From assembly GCA_012961725.1 (NCBI GenBank), contig DTYU01000026.1, forward strand, positions 1-6,274: a DNA stretch of 6,274 nt, read 5' to 3'. Both the position numbers and the translations under genes were made by a program. Below, in pieces: positions 1 to 6,037 of this stretch. Each line of letters begins with the position of its first letter. Position 1 is the stretch's first letter. The notes under the pieces were generated by a model. That model did no database searches, had not been told where the DNA came from, and worked only from the letters and a program-made list of their open reading frames with translations. The stretch is from Desulfotomaculum sp. (GTDB lineage Bacteria > Bacillota > Desulfotomaculia > Desulfotomaculales > Ammonificaceae).

Positions 1-120
1 AAAACCTATAATGCATAGAAACTATTGGGAGTCTCAAACGGAACCCGTTTACACTTTCCCCAAGGCGTATTATGGTACAGCTTACGGGGAGTTATACGTG
101 GAAGGCGGGTTTTGAAACCC
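1..120. other. Non-coding region downstream of sigF
   Basis: No convincing gene is seen in these 120 bases. Immediately after the sigF stop, on the minus strand, the inverted repeat GGGTTT-CA-AAACCC (107-120) could form a 5-6 bp hairpin, but no T-run follows, so it is not a convincing terminator. The segment is more AT-rich than the genes, as expected of an intergenic stretch. In related spore formers the next genes are often the spoVA cluster, but none of that lies inside this window. Confidence 0.6.
7..36 (-). promoter_or_regulatory. Weak sigma-G-like promoter candidate downstream of sigF
   Basis: On the minus strand CATTATA (7-13) fits the sigma-G -10 pattern CATnnTA. The element TGAGA (32-36) sits 18 nt upstream, where a -35 (GhATr-like) is expected, but it matches poorly. 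A forespore promoter here would suit a late-sporulation gene such as spoVA to the left of the window, but that gene is not visible. The -10 match alone can occur by chance. Confidence 0.18.
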
Positions 121-888
121 TTAAATCAGATCCTCCATGTCCATCGCCGCCTCCTTCAGCTTCTCTAAGGCAATCCGCTCGATGCGGGAAACCTGTGCCT
201 GGGAGATGCCGAGCTCCCCAGCGATTTCGGCCTGCGTGCGGTCTTCAAAGAACCGCCAGCGAAGCACCTGCCGCTCCCGCTCCGGCAGACGCGCAAGCAG
301 TTCCCGCACCGCAATCTCCTTCAGCCATGAGTCCTCGTCCTCCTCAAGCCGCGCAAGCTGGTCCTGCCTGAGAACGGCGTCCGCACCCTCGCCGCAGATC
401 ACGTCCTGCAAAGAAGCCGGCGTATAAGCCGCCTCGCTCGCAGCAACTACGTCTTCAACCGGAAGTCCCAACGCGGCGGCGATTTCACTCAGGGTCGGCT
501 CGCGTCCCAGGCTGTTTGCCAGGGACTCTCTCGCCCGGTTTACCCGGACCCCGGTTTCCTTTAAAGAGCGCGCCACCCGCAGGGGACTGTTGTCCCGCAA
601 GAAACGTTTTATCTCACCGACGATCATCGCCACTGCATAGGTAGAAAACCTTACCCCGTACTGAAAGTTGAACTTGGCAATCGCCTTTAACAGACCGATA
701 CAGCCCACCTGAAACAGATCCTCGTGGTCGCAGCCACGGCCCTCAAACCGCTGAACGATACTGGCTACCAGCCGCAGGTTGGCTTCAACAAGTTTCTCCC
801 GTGCCGCAGTGTCGCCGTCCTGGGCTTTTTCTATAAGGGCATAGGTTTCATCATTGCTGAGAAGTTGCCCGCCGAGAATTTTTGCCAT
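121..888 (-). CDS. sigF: RNA polymerase sigma-F factor (early forespore sigma factor, SpoIIAC)
   Basis: Sigma-70 family factor that directs RNA polymerase to early forespore genes; it is kept inactive by SpoIIAB until SpoIIAA frees it. Counting from the chosen ATG, region 2 covers about residues 28-100, with LVASIVQRFEGRG and the -10 recognition stretch FSTYAVAMIVGEIKRFLRDN. Region 3 covers about 103-155. Region 4 covers about 195-248, with the helix-turn-helix TQAEIAGELGISQAQVSRIE that reads the -35. The predicted 255 residues equal the usual SigF length. The frame stays open to a TTG at 918 and another ATG at 897. I chose the ATG at 886-888 because it gives the family length and leaves about 9 nt to the only upstream purine-rich stretch (AAGAGA), which overlaps the spoIIAB stop. 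That start lies 13 nt after spoIIAB, implying coupled translation. It is the last gene of the spoIIA operon. Family assignment rests on position after spoIIAA-spoIIAB as well as sequence; SigG is the nearest alternative and is excluded by context. Confidence 0.96.
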   Translation of the reverse strand: MAKILGGQLLSNDETYALIEKAQDGDTAAREKLVEANLRLVASIVQRFEGRGCDHEDLFQVGCIGLLKAIAKFNFQYGVRFSTYAVAMIVGEIKRFLRDNSPLRVARSLKETGVRVNRARESLANSLGREPTLSEIAAALGLPVEDVVAASEAAYTPASLQDVICGEGADAVLRQDQLARLEEDEDSWLKEIAVRELLARLPERERQVLRWRFFEDRTQAEIAGELGISQAQVSRIERIALEKLKEAAMDMEDLI

Positions 889-901
889 TTTGAACATTCT
901 C

Positions 902-1324
902 TTAGTGACGTCGCGCAAACTGCTTTCTCATTACCACGCGCGTGCCGCGCCCTGGTACGGAATCGACGCTGACGCTGTCCATAAAGGTCTGCATAAAGCT
1001 GAATCCAAGCCCAAGGCGCTCGGGGTCGGTTGAGAATTCCGGCTCCATCGCCTGGCCGACGTCTTCCATGCCCTTGCCGCTGTCCTCCACGAACACCTCG
1101 ATCGCGTCACCATAGAGAACCCCTTCGACGGTGACAACACCGTCGGGAGAGTTGTCATACCCGTGGACTATTGCATTTGCCACCGCCTCGGAAACCGCTC
1201 CTTTAATATCATCCAACTCTTCGAGCGTCGGGTCGATCTGTGCCGCAAAAGCAGCAACCGTTACCCTCGCCAGGCCGACGTTGTCGGGACGACTCGGGAA
1301 CTCCAGGCGAAACCGGTTAAGCAT
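902..1324 (-). CDS. spoIIAB: Anti-sigma-F factor and serine kinase SpoIIAB
   Basis: GHKL-fold ATPase that binds and blocks SigF and phosphorylates SpoIIAA on a serine. In the 140-residue product the N-box is SEAVANAIVHGY (about 45-56), where E46 and N50 occupy the positions of the catalytic Glu and Mg-binding Asn of the family. The G1 ADP-binding motif DSGKGMED starts at D81, and the lid plus G2 segment is STDPERLGLGFSFM (about 98-111). The stretch around R20 (LARVTVAAF) is the conserved SigF/SpoIIAA contact region. The ATG at 1322-1324 was chosen over an in-frame TTG at 1342 because GGAGGTG lies 6 nt upstream and the protein then starts like known SpoIIABs. The start lies inside the end of spoIIAA (8-nt overlap), which suggests translational coupling that keeps the two regulators in proportion. 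No key residue is missing. Confidence 0.97.
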   Translation of the reverse strand: MLNRFRLEFPSRPDNVGLARVTVAAFAAQIDPTLEELDDIKGAVSEAVANAIVHGYDNSPDGVVTVEGVLYGDAIEVFVEDSGKGMEDVGQAMEPEFSTDPERLGLGFSFMQTFMDSVSVDSVPGRGTRVVMRKQFARRH

Positions 1325-1670
1325 CGGCCCCACCTCCCCCAAGCACCGCTACCGCTTCCGTCCATGAGCTGAATTCCTGTGATATCCTCAGGATCCCCGA
1401 GAGTTCGAGAACCCGCCGTACAGGGGGGCGCAGCCCTGTAACGCCAAGTCTCCCCCCCGCGCCTGCCACCTTTTTGTAGCGGCCGAGAACTACCCCAAGG
1501 CCTGTACTATCAATAAAGCTAACGTCTCCAAAATCGAATACCAGGTGGCGTACCGGAAGACGCTCAAGGGCTCGGTCTAAGGCTTCGCGCAGCGCATCGC
1601 TCACCTTCAGGTCGATTTCTCCATGAAGATGTGCCACCAACACGTCTCCCACACTGTCGATCTCGAGCAA
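1317..1670 (-). CDS. spoIIAA: Anti-sigma-F factor antagonist SpoIIAA (anti-anti-sigma factor)
   Basis: STAS-domain protein that, when unphosphorylated, binds SpoIIAB and releases SigF in the forespore. SpoIIAB phosphorylates it and the phosphatase SpoIIE (not in this window) reactivates it. The 117-residue product is one STAS domain: the N-terminal strand pair with HGEIDL (about 16-21), then the phosphorylation loop FIDSTGLGVVLGRYKK (about 52-67), in which S55 aligns with the regulated serine (Ser58) of the Bacillus protein. The start is a TTG at 1668-1670. An in-frame TGA lies just upstream, and AAGGGAG sits about 9 nt before the TTG, so no ATG option exists. A rare start codon in first position may hold down the operon's output. 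The glycine-rich C-terminus is encoded by the ribosome binding site of the next gene. It is the first gene of the operon, behind a sigma-H-type promoter. Confidence 0.96.
   Translation of the reverse strand: MLEIDSVGDVLVAHLHGEIDLKVSDALREALDRALERLPVRHLVFDFGDVSFIDSTGLGVVLGRYKKVAGAGGRLGVTGLRPPVRRVLELSGILRISQEFSSWTEAVAVLGGGGADA
1331..1337 (-). promoter_or_regulatory. Ribosome binding site of spoIIAB inside spoIIAA
   Basis: GGAGGTG on the minus strand, 6 nt before the ATG at 1324, inside a run of glycine codons of spoIIAA. It decides the spoIIAB start in favour of this ATG rather than the TTG at 1342, which would lie upstream of the site. Confidence 0.85.
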
Positions 1671-1707
1671 GTCAGCCCACTCCCTTCAACAGGCTGTTTT
1701 GTAATAA

Positions 1708-1734
1708 ATTCTGCATCGCGGCCGCCTTTCCTGC
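1708..1734 (-). promoter_or_regulatory. Sigma-H-type promoter of the spoIIA operon
   Basis: Read on the minus strand, GCAGGAAAG (1726-1734) and GCAGAAT (1708-1714) are separated by 11 nt. This matches the sigma-H consensus RnAGGAwww, 11-12 nt, RnnGAAT at all fixed positions, with one mismatch at the last weak -35 position. The site lies about 40-60 nt upstream of the spoIIAA start and just past the dacF terminator. In Bacillus the spoIIA operon is transcribed by sigma-H RNA polymerase with Spo0A, so position and function agree. No clear Spo0A box was found in the adjacent upstream DNA. Confidence 0.8.
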
Positions 1735-1744
1735 TAATTACTGG

Positions 1745-1770
1745 CAAAAATAAAACGCCCCATCGGGGCG
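1745..1770 (-). terminator. Rho-independent terminator after dacF
   Basis: On the minus strand CGCCCC-GAT-GGGGCG forms a perfect 6-bp GC stem with a 3-nt loop, followed at once by TTTTATTTTT. It begins about 25 nt after the dacF stop codon and ends about 10 nt before the sigma-H -35 element, so it separates the dacF transcript from spoIIA. The 10-bp palindrome CGAGTACTCG (1771-1780) lies just before the stem and could lengthen the structure. Confidence 0.88.
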
Positions 1771-1794
1771 CGAGTACTCGATCTACAGATTCTG

Positions 1795-2934
1795 TCACAT
1801 CCCGTAGACCTGCTTCAGCGCTTTGTTGAACATCCCAAAGAAGTCCGCCCGGGGTACATCGCGCGCCGCCACCAGGCTGACCTTGAGCACCTCCTTCCCC
1901 TCCCGGCAAACCACCCAGGCGCCCAAAGGCTGCCCTTTCACAAGCGGTGCCTCGACCCTTTGGGGTAAGACAATGCGCCGGGTGAAACCCTTATCCTTTC
2001 CGCGCGGCATCACCAGAGTAACATCGGCTCCCGTAAGAACATCTGTACGGTCTAAAACCCCTCGCTCTACGGGCAGCGCAGCCACCCGTATCCCGGCTTT
2101 GGCTAAACAAACGGCCTGGAACCGGGCGAACCCCCAGTTATACAGCTTAATCGATTCCCGGAAATGGGTCTTCGGCTCCGGACAACCTAACACTACGGCG
2201 ATCAGCCGTAAACCTTCCCGCGCAGCGCTTGACGCAAGACAAAAGCCGGCATCATTTGTCCACCCGGTCTTCCCTGCGTCAGCTCCCTTGTACCACCACA
2301 GCAGCTTGTTCGTGTTCCAGAGTTTAAACTCCCCGTCACGGAGGTCGTACTCTTTCATTCGGGTAAGTTCTCTGAAAAGAGGGCGCCTTAAAGCCTCCCG
2401 CAAGAGAGCGGCCTGGTCTTGCGCGCATGAATACTGCCCCGGTGCCGGTAGGCCGGTTGGGTTAACATAATGCGTGTGCTTAAGCCCCAATTCCCGTGCC
2501 CGGCTGTTCATCGCTTCCACAAATGCTTCGGCGCTTCCCGCTACATGCTCGGCCACCGCAACACTTGCATCGTTTGCCGACCCGGTGGCTATAGCGATCA
2601 GCAGTTCCCGTAGGCTCATCTGTTCAAAGGGAGCAAGGTATATCTGCGAACCCCCCATACCTGCCGCGTACTCGCTCGCAGTAACGGTGTCGGTCAGTTT
2701 CACCTTCCCCTGTTCCACCGCCTCGACGGCCAAAAGCAGGGTCATTATTTTGACCATGCTCGCTATGGGCTGCCGCATGTGCGGCTCCTTCTGCCACAAC
2801 ACCTTCCCGTGGTGAGCCTCCATCAACACGGCGCCTTTTGCAGTCGTTGTAAATCCCGATTCTTCAGCCCACGCTAAAGCCGGGCCGTAAAAAAAAACCA
2901 AAAAGAGCAACATTGTCATCGATAGCCGGCACAT
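1795..2934 (-). CDS. dacF: D-alanyl-D-alanine carboxypeptidase DacF (low-molecular-weight penicillin-binding protein, sporulation type)
   Basis: Serine DD-carboxypeptidase (peptidase family S11) that removes the terminal D-Ala from peptidoglycan stem peptides and so limits cross-linking. DacF acts from the forespore on spore peptidoglycan. Counting from the ATG at 2932-2934 the protein has 379 residues, the usual size. A signal peptide covers about residues 1-23 (hydrophobic MTMLLFLVFFYGPALAWA, likely cut after AWA). The active-site motifs are SMVK (S59, K62), SAN (119-121) and KTG (222-224). A C-terminal PBP5-like beta domain covers about 275-375. A GTG at 2940 is also in frame, but it touches GGAGGG directly, whereas the ATG has a 7-nt spacing. 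The gene has its own forespore-type promoter and terminator, and it sits directly upstream of spoIIA as in other spore formers. dacB is the main alternative name; the neighbourhood favours dacF. Confidence 0.94.
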   Translation of the reverse strand: MCRLSMTMLLFLVFFYGPALAWAEESGFTTTAKGAVLMEAHHGKVLWQKEPHMRQPIASMVKIMTLLLAVEAVEQGKVKLTDTVTASEYAAGMGGSQIYLAPFEQMSLRELLIAIATGSANDASVAVAEHVAGSAEAFVEAMNSRARELGLKHTHYVNPTGLPAPGQYSCAQDQAALLREALRRPLFRELTRMKEYDLRDGEFKLWNTNKLLWWYKGADAGKTGWTNDAGFCLASSAAREGLRLIAVVLGCPEPKTHFRESIKLYNWGFARFQAVCLAKAGIRVAALPVERGVLDRTDVLTGADVTLVMPRGKDKGFTRRIVLPQRVEAPLVKGQPLGAWVVCREGKEVLKVSLVAARDVPRADFFGMFNKALKQVYGM

Positions 2935-2940
2935 CGGCAC

Positions 2941-2946
2941 CCCTCC
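2941..2946 (-). promoter_or_regulatory. Ribosome binding site of dacF
   Basis: GGAGGG on the minus strand. The GGAGG core lies 7 nt before the ATG at 2934 but directly against the in-frame GTG at 2940, so it favours the ATG as the translation start. Confidence 0.75.
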
Positions 2947-2963
2947 ACAATTCCTTTTGGTTG

Positions 2964-2994
2964 AAGTCTTCCCTTATTCAGGGCAGTGTTATGC
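2964..2994 (-). promoter_or_regulatory. Forespore promoter of dacF (sigma-F/sigma-G type)
   Basis: On the minus strand GCATA (2990-2994) and GGGAAGACTT (2964-2973) are separated by 16 nt. These fit the sigma-F consensus GyATA, about 15-16 nt, GGnrAnAnTw at every defined position. The site ends 18 nt before the GGAGGG ribosome binding site, which leaves a short leader. Sigma-F and sigma-G promoters overlap in sequence, so recognition by either is possible. The GG at the start of the -10 is the usual mark of sigma-F. Confidence 0.8.
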
Positions 2995-3039
2995 GGCGCT
3001 AAAGCCGTCAAAAGCTGGGATGAATCTCCCGAACCGCGC

Positions 3040-3074
3040 AAAAGAGAAGGAAAAGCCGGGCGATTACGCCCGGC
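3040..3074 (-). terminator. Rho-independent terminator closing the deoB-pdp-membrane-protein unit
   Basis: On the minus strand a perfect 8-bp stem GCCGGGCG/CGCCCGGC (3055-3074) with a 4-nt loop is followed by the pyrimidine-rich tail TTTTCCTTCTCTTTT. It lies about 30 nt after the stop of the 63-residue membrane protein and about 45 nt before the dacF promoter, so it isolates the dacF transcript from the upstream genes. The tail is interrupted by C, but the stem is very stable. Confidence 0.75.
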
Positions 3075-3103
3075 CAATCCCCCGCGCTTGCGTACCAACC
3101 CCC

Positions 3104-3295
3104 CTAATTGTCACTTATCTTCTTAAAAATCCGCCTTATTACCAAAGGGGAAAGAATGTAGAATATGCCGAGAAATACTAAAAGGCCCTGTAGGATCTGG
3201 ACGTTGCGGCTTTTTGTCACCGAGATTTCGATCACAAGGGCTGCTAAGAGAAACAGGACCCCGGAAACGATCTTTAATGCCTGCCATCTGTTCAC
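3104..3295 (-). CDS. Small two-helix membrane protein of unknown function
   Basis: I do not recognise this 63-residue protein. It shows two hydrophobic segments, about residues 7-26 (with SGVLFLLAALVIEISV) and 34-54 (ILQGLLVFLGIFYILSPLVI), joined by a short polar turn (TKSRN) and ending in a basic tail RRIFKKISDN. It is therefore probably a small integral membrane hairpin. The start is a GTG at 3293-3295 with AAGGG 5 nt upstream; no ATG lies in frame at the N-terminus. It follows pdp at a distance of 111 nt without a clear terminator or promoter between them and is followed by a strong terminator, which supports it as the last cistron of the unit. The hydrophobic pattern, ribosome binding site and terminator argue for a real gene. 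No function should be inferred from its neighbours. Confidence 0.7.
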   Translation of the reverse strand: MNRWQALKIVSGVLFLLAALVIEISVTKSRNVQILQGLLVFLGIFYILSPLVIRRIFKKISDN

Positions 3296-3406
3296 GGTTA
3301 CCCTTCACCCCCAAAAAAAGAGTTAAGCCTCTACATTATTGAACCCTTCGCAAGCCCATCATACCTTCCGGTTGCTAGGAGTCTCTTGGAGCTGGCGAGC
3401 CTCTAT

Positions 3407-4711
3407 TCACTCTTCTACCGCTGCGCGAACAAGGGGTCGTGTTTTCGGCGGTGAAGCAGCAATCGCGTAAGCACTAGCCACAAGCTCCTTCGCCTCATGC
3501 TCCCCCTTGTCCCGTGCCAGAATATGGGCCAGCGGTTCACCGGCGTCAACCTTTGTACCGACCTTTGCCGCAAGTATAACCCCTACCGAGGGGTCGACAG
3601 GCTCATCCTTGCGCGCCCGCCCGGCCCCGAGTATCCTAACGGCCTCACCTATCGCCAGCGCGTTTACTTCCACTACGTGGCCCGACCGGGGACTTAAAAC
3701 CGGTATCCTCCTCGGCGCCTGCGGCAGTAAACCCGGGTCATCTACCACTTGCGGATCGCCGCCCTGCGCTGCCACCCATTCCCTAAACTTAGACAGCGCC
3801 CGGCCGTTCCACAAGATCTCCTCGAGCCTTACCCGCGCCACTTGAGCGTTTGAGGCAGGCCCGGCCAATACCAACAGCCGGCTGCCGAGTTCCAGACAGA
3901 GTTCCGTGAGGTCAAGCGGACCTCTTCCTTTAAGCGCGGCTATCGCTTCCGCCATTTCCACCGCATTCCCGACCGCATACCCGAGCGGTTGGTCCATATC
4001 GGTTATCAGCGCTGCCACCCTGCGCCCGGCACGTTTTCCGACAGTCACCATCAGTCTGGCCAGCGTCCGAGCCGCCGTCACGTCCTGCATAAAGGCACCG
4101 CTCCCCGCTTTGACGTCCAATACGATGGCGTCCGCACCGGAGGCTAACTTCTTGGAGATTATACTGGCCGCGATCAGCGGGATGCTGTCTACAGTGGCGG
4201 TAACGTCCCGCAGGGCGTAGAGTTTCTTATCGGCAGGGACAATCTCTTCGGTCTGTGCGGCCACTGCTACGCCCACGCGGTTTACCTGAGAGATGAACTC
4301 CTGGAGGCTGAGTTCTGTCTTAAAGCCCGGTATTGACTCGAGCTTGTCAATTGTGCCGCCGGTGTGTCCGAGGCCGCGGCCGGACATCTTGGCCACTTTT
4401 ACCCCGGCTGCCGCCAACAGCGGCGCGAGCACGAGGGTGGTCTTGTCTCCCACGCCCCCGGTCGAGTGTTTGTCAACCTTCACCCCGTCAACTCCGGAGA
4501 GATCCACCTGCCTTCCGGAACGAAGAAGCGCCTCAGTCAGCGACGCTGTTTCTTGAGCGTCAAGGCCGCGGAGGTAAACCGCCATCAGCCATGCAGCCGC
4601 CTGGTAGTCGGCGATCTCCCCGGCGGTGTGCCGCTCGATAAACCAGGATATCTCTTCCGGCGAGAGTCGCTCCCCGTCACGCTTCTTTTTTATTATCGCG
4701 TACGCCTGCAA
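3407..4711 (-). CDS. pdp: Pyrimidine-nucleoside phosphorylase (thymidine/uridine phosphorylase family)
   Basis: Cytosolic enzyme that splits uridine, deoxyuridine or thymidine with phosphate into the free base and (deoxy)ribose-1-phosphate, which DeoB then converts to the 5-phosphate. The signature VDKHSTGGVGDKT (about 79-91) and the loop SGRGLGHTGGTIDKLESIPG (about 110-129) form the phosphate site. R168, S183 and K187 in the conserved YALRDVTATVDS...AASIISKK stretch match the base-binding residues of the family. The C-terminal PYNP domain covers about 340-415. I chose the TTG at 4709-4711: GGAGG lies 7 nt before it, while the ATG at 4717 is only 1 nt from that site, and the resulting N-terminus QAYAIIKKKRDG matches the usual family start. 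The length becomes 434, close to Bacillus Pdp. The gene is 23 nt after deoB and co-transcribed with it. Family sequence alone cannot separate Pdp from thymidine-specific DeoA. Confidence 0.94.
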   Translation of the reverse strand: MQAYAIIKKKRDGERLSPEEISWFIERHTAGEIADYQAAAWLMAVYLRGLDAQETASLTEALLRSGRQVDLSGVDGVKVDKHSTGGVGDKTTLVLAPLLAAAGVKVAKMSGRGLGHTGGTIDKLESIPGFKTELSLQEFISQVNRVGVAVAAQTEEIVPADKKLYALRDVTATVDSIPLIAASIISKKLASGADAIVLDVKAGSGAFMQDVTAARTLARLMVTVGKRAGRRVAALITDMDQPLGYAVGNAVEMAEAIAALKGRGPLDLTELCLELGSRLLVLAGPASNAQVARVRLEEILWNGRALSKFREWVAAQGGDPQVVDDPGLLPQAPRRIPVLSPRSGHVVEVNALAIGEAVRILGAGRARKDEPVDPSVGVILAAKVGTKVDAGEPLAHILARDKGEHEAKELVASAYAIAASPPKTRPLVRAAVEE

Positions 4712-4717
4712 AACCAT

Positions 4718-4723
4718 CCCTCC
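4718..4723 (-). promoter_or_regulatory. Ribosome binding site of pdp that favours a TTG start
   Basis: GGAGGG on the minus strand in the short gap after deoB. The GGAGG core is 1 nt from the ATG at 4717 but 7 nt from the TTG at 4711, so the TTG is the better-placed initiator. Confidence 0.6.
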
Positions 4724-4734
4724 GCAATCTCAAG

Positions 4735-5970
4735 CTATGGTTCTAAGGAGCCCGCAGAATACGGCAAACTCCCATAATTCCCCTTCAACAGCAAGTGGGC
4801 AAAGCTTGTTCCTGCAGGCCAGTCGAAGTTAAAAAAACGCGCAACCGTTGCAGCTAAATCGGCAAAACTGCTCCGCGTTCCAAGCGGCACCCCCGGCTTA
4901 AGGCGGGGCCCCCATGCCAAAAGCGGTACGTATTCCCGTGAATGATCCGTGCTTGCGGTGGTCGGGTCACACCCATGGTCGGCGGTAATGAAAACCGCCC
5001 CCTCCTCCGAAACCGCCCTGAGAAGCTCCGGCAGGGCATCGTCGAACTCTTCGAGCGCCCTCGCAAAACCCGCCGCATCGTTTCTGTGGCCGTAAAGGGT
5101 ATCGAAATCCACCAGGTTTGTAAAAACTACACCGGGGGACATTTCCCGGACTGCGGATATCGTCTTTTGAACGTTGTCTGCGTTGTCCTTTGCCGGAAGG
5201 CTCCTGCTGATACCGCGCCCGGCGAAGATGTCCTTGATCTTGCCAACACCCACTACCGTGTAACCCCGTCCGGCAAGCGCCTCCAACACCGTGGGGTATG
5301 GCGGCGGCAGCGAAAAATCGTGCCGCCGCGCCGTCCGCTGAAAGCTCCCGGGCTTACCGGAGAAGGGGCGGGCGATCACCCGCGCCACCGCATGCTCCCC
5401 GGCTAAAATCTCCCGGGCGATCGTACACATACGGTAGAGTTCCTCTACAGGAATGATTTCCTCATGGGCCGCAATCTGAAAGACGCTGTCCGCGGAGGTG
5501 TAAACTATCGGGCAGCCGGTCCGCAGGTGCTCCGGACCGAGCTCTTCAATGATTTCCGTTCCGGAAGCCGGTTTATTGCCCAACACCCGCCGACCGATCC
5601 TTTCTTCAAAGGAAACGATGATCTCTGAGGGAAAGCCGCACGGATAGACAGGAAAGGGGTGATTCAAAATCACCCCTGCAAGTTCCCAGTGGCCGGTGGT
5701 GGTATCTTTTCCGGGAGAACGTTCCGCCATCTTGCCCCAGGCGGCGGCCGGCTGCGCCGCCGGAGGCACCCCTCTTATCCTGCCGATATTCCCCAACCCG
5801 AGACGCTGTAAATTCGGCAGGCGGAGACCCCCCACGGCTTCCGCAAGGTTGCCAAGGGTATTGCTCCCTTCATCGCCGTAAAGGGCCGCATCCGGCAAGG
5901 CCCCGATTCCCGTGCCGTCAAGCACAATAATGACCACTTTTGTTATTGAGTGCTGAACCGAAGAGTCCAT
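4735..5970 (-). CDS. deoB: Phosphopentomutase
   Basis: Mn-dependent mutase of the alkaline-phosphatase superfamily that interconverts (deoxy)ribose-1-phosphate and (deoxy)ribose-5-phosphate, linking nucleoside breakdown to central metabolism. The N-terminal metal motif is VVIIVLDGTGIGALPDA with D18. The phosphorylated-threonine loop is SPGKDTTTGHWELAG, with T90 the likely phosphate acceptor by comparison with the Bacillus enzyme. The cap domain covers about 100-220. C-terminal metal ligands lie in LVDFDTLYGHRND (D288, H295), ITADHGCDPT (D331, H332) and TDHSREYVP (H343). The 411 residues are slightly more than usual because of about 10 extra residues at each end. The ATG at 5968-5970 has AAAGGA 6 nt upstream. 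It is the first gene of the deoB-pdp unit. A purine-nucleoside phosphorylase gene, frequently found next to deoB, is absent here. Confidence 0.96.
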   Translation of the reverse strand: MDSSVQHSITKVVIIVLDGTGIGALPDAALYGDEGSNTLGNLAEAVGGLRLPNLQRLGLGNIGRIRGVPPAAQPAAAWGKMAERSPGKDTTTGHWELAGVILNHPFPVYPCGFPSEIIVSFEERIGRRVLGNKPASGTEIIEELGPEHLRTGCPIVYTSADSVFQIAAHEEIIPVEELYRMCTIAREILAGEHAVARVIARPFSGKPGSFQRTARRHDFSLPPPYPTVLEALAGRGYTVVGVGKIKDIFAGRGISRSLPAKDNADNVQKTISAVREMSPGVVFTNLVDFDTLYGHRNDAAGFARALEEFDDALPELLRAVSEEGAVFITADHGCDPTTASTDHSREYVPLLAWGPRLKPGVPLGTRSSFADLAATVARFFNFDWPAGTSFAHLLLKGNYGSLPYSAGSLEP

Positions 5971-6037
5971 TCCCGATCCTTTCCGCTATTTATGCATATT
6001 TATCCATGTCCACCCAGGAGCTCTTTCATACAGCCGG

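Noticed and set aside
7..12. TATAAT on the plus strand, a perfect sigma-A -10
   Set aside because: Any -35 would lie outside the window and the plus strand has no gene downstream, so it has no support as a plus-strand promoter.
107..120. Inverted repeat GGGTTT-CA-AAACCC right after the sigF stop
   Set aside because: The stem is short with a very tight loop, and no T-run follows on the minus strand, so I do not call it a terminator.
1655..1661. TGTCGAT, one mismatch from the Spo0A box TGTCGAA
   Set aside because: It lies inside the first codons of spoIIAA, downstream of the promoter, where Spo0A activation sites are not expected. A 6 of 7 match is common by chance.
1823..2470. Long plus-strand open frame of 215 codons opposite dacF, and similar frames opposite sigF, pdp and deoB
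   Set aside because: They are antisense to well-identified genes, have low-complexity Arg/Ser/Pro-rich translations and no ribosome binding sites. High-GC genes commonly cast such frames.
3123..3314. Second 63-codon minus-strand frame overlapping the small membrane protein
   Set aside because: Its translation is polar and without recognisable structure, whereas the other frame gives two clean hydrophobic helices and a well-spaced ribosome binding site.
3313..3332. Seven A on the plus strand next to AGAG-TTAAGC-CTCT, a possible terminator between pdp and the small membrane protein
   Set aside because: The stem has only 4 weak base pairs and the tract lies just before the next ribosome binding site. 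The stronger terminator is after the small gene.
6000..6029. Nine-codon minus-strand frame (MKELLGGHG) in the deoB leader, a possible leader peptide
   Set aside because: No ribosome binding site precedes the ATG and there is no attenuator-like pair of hairpins before deoB.
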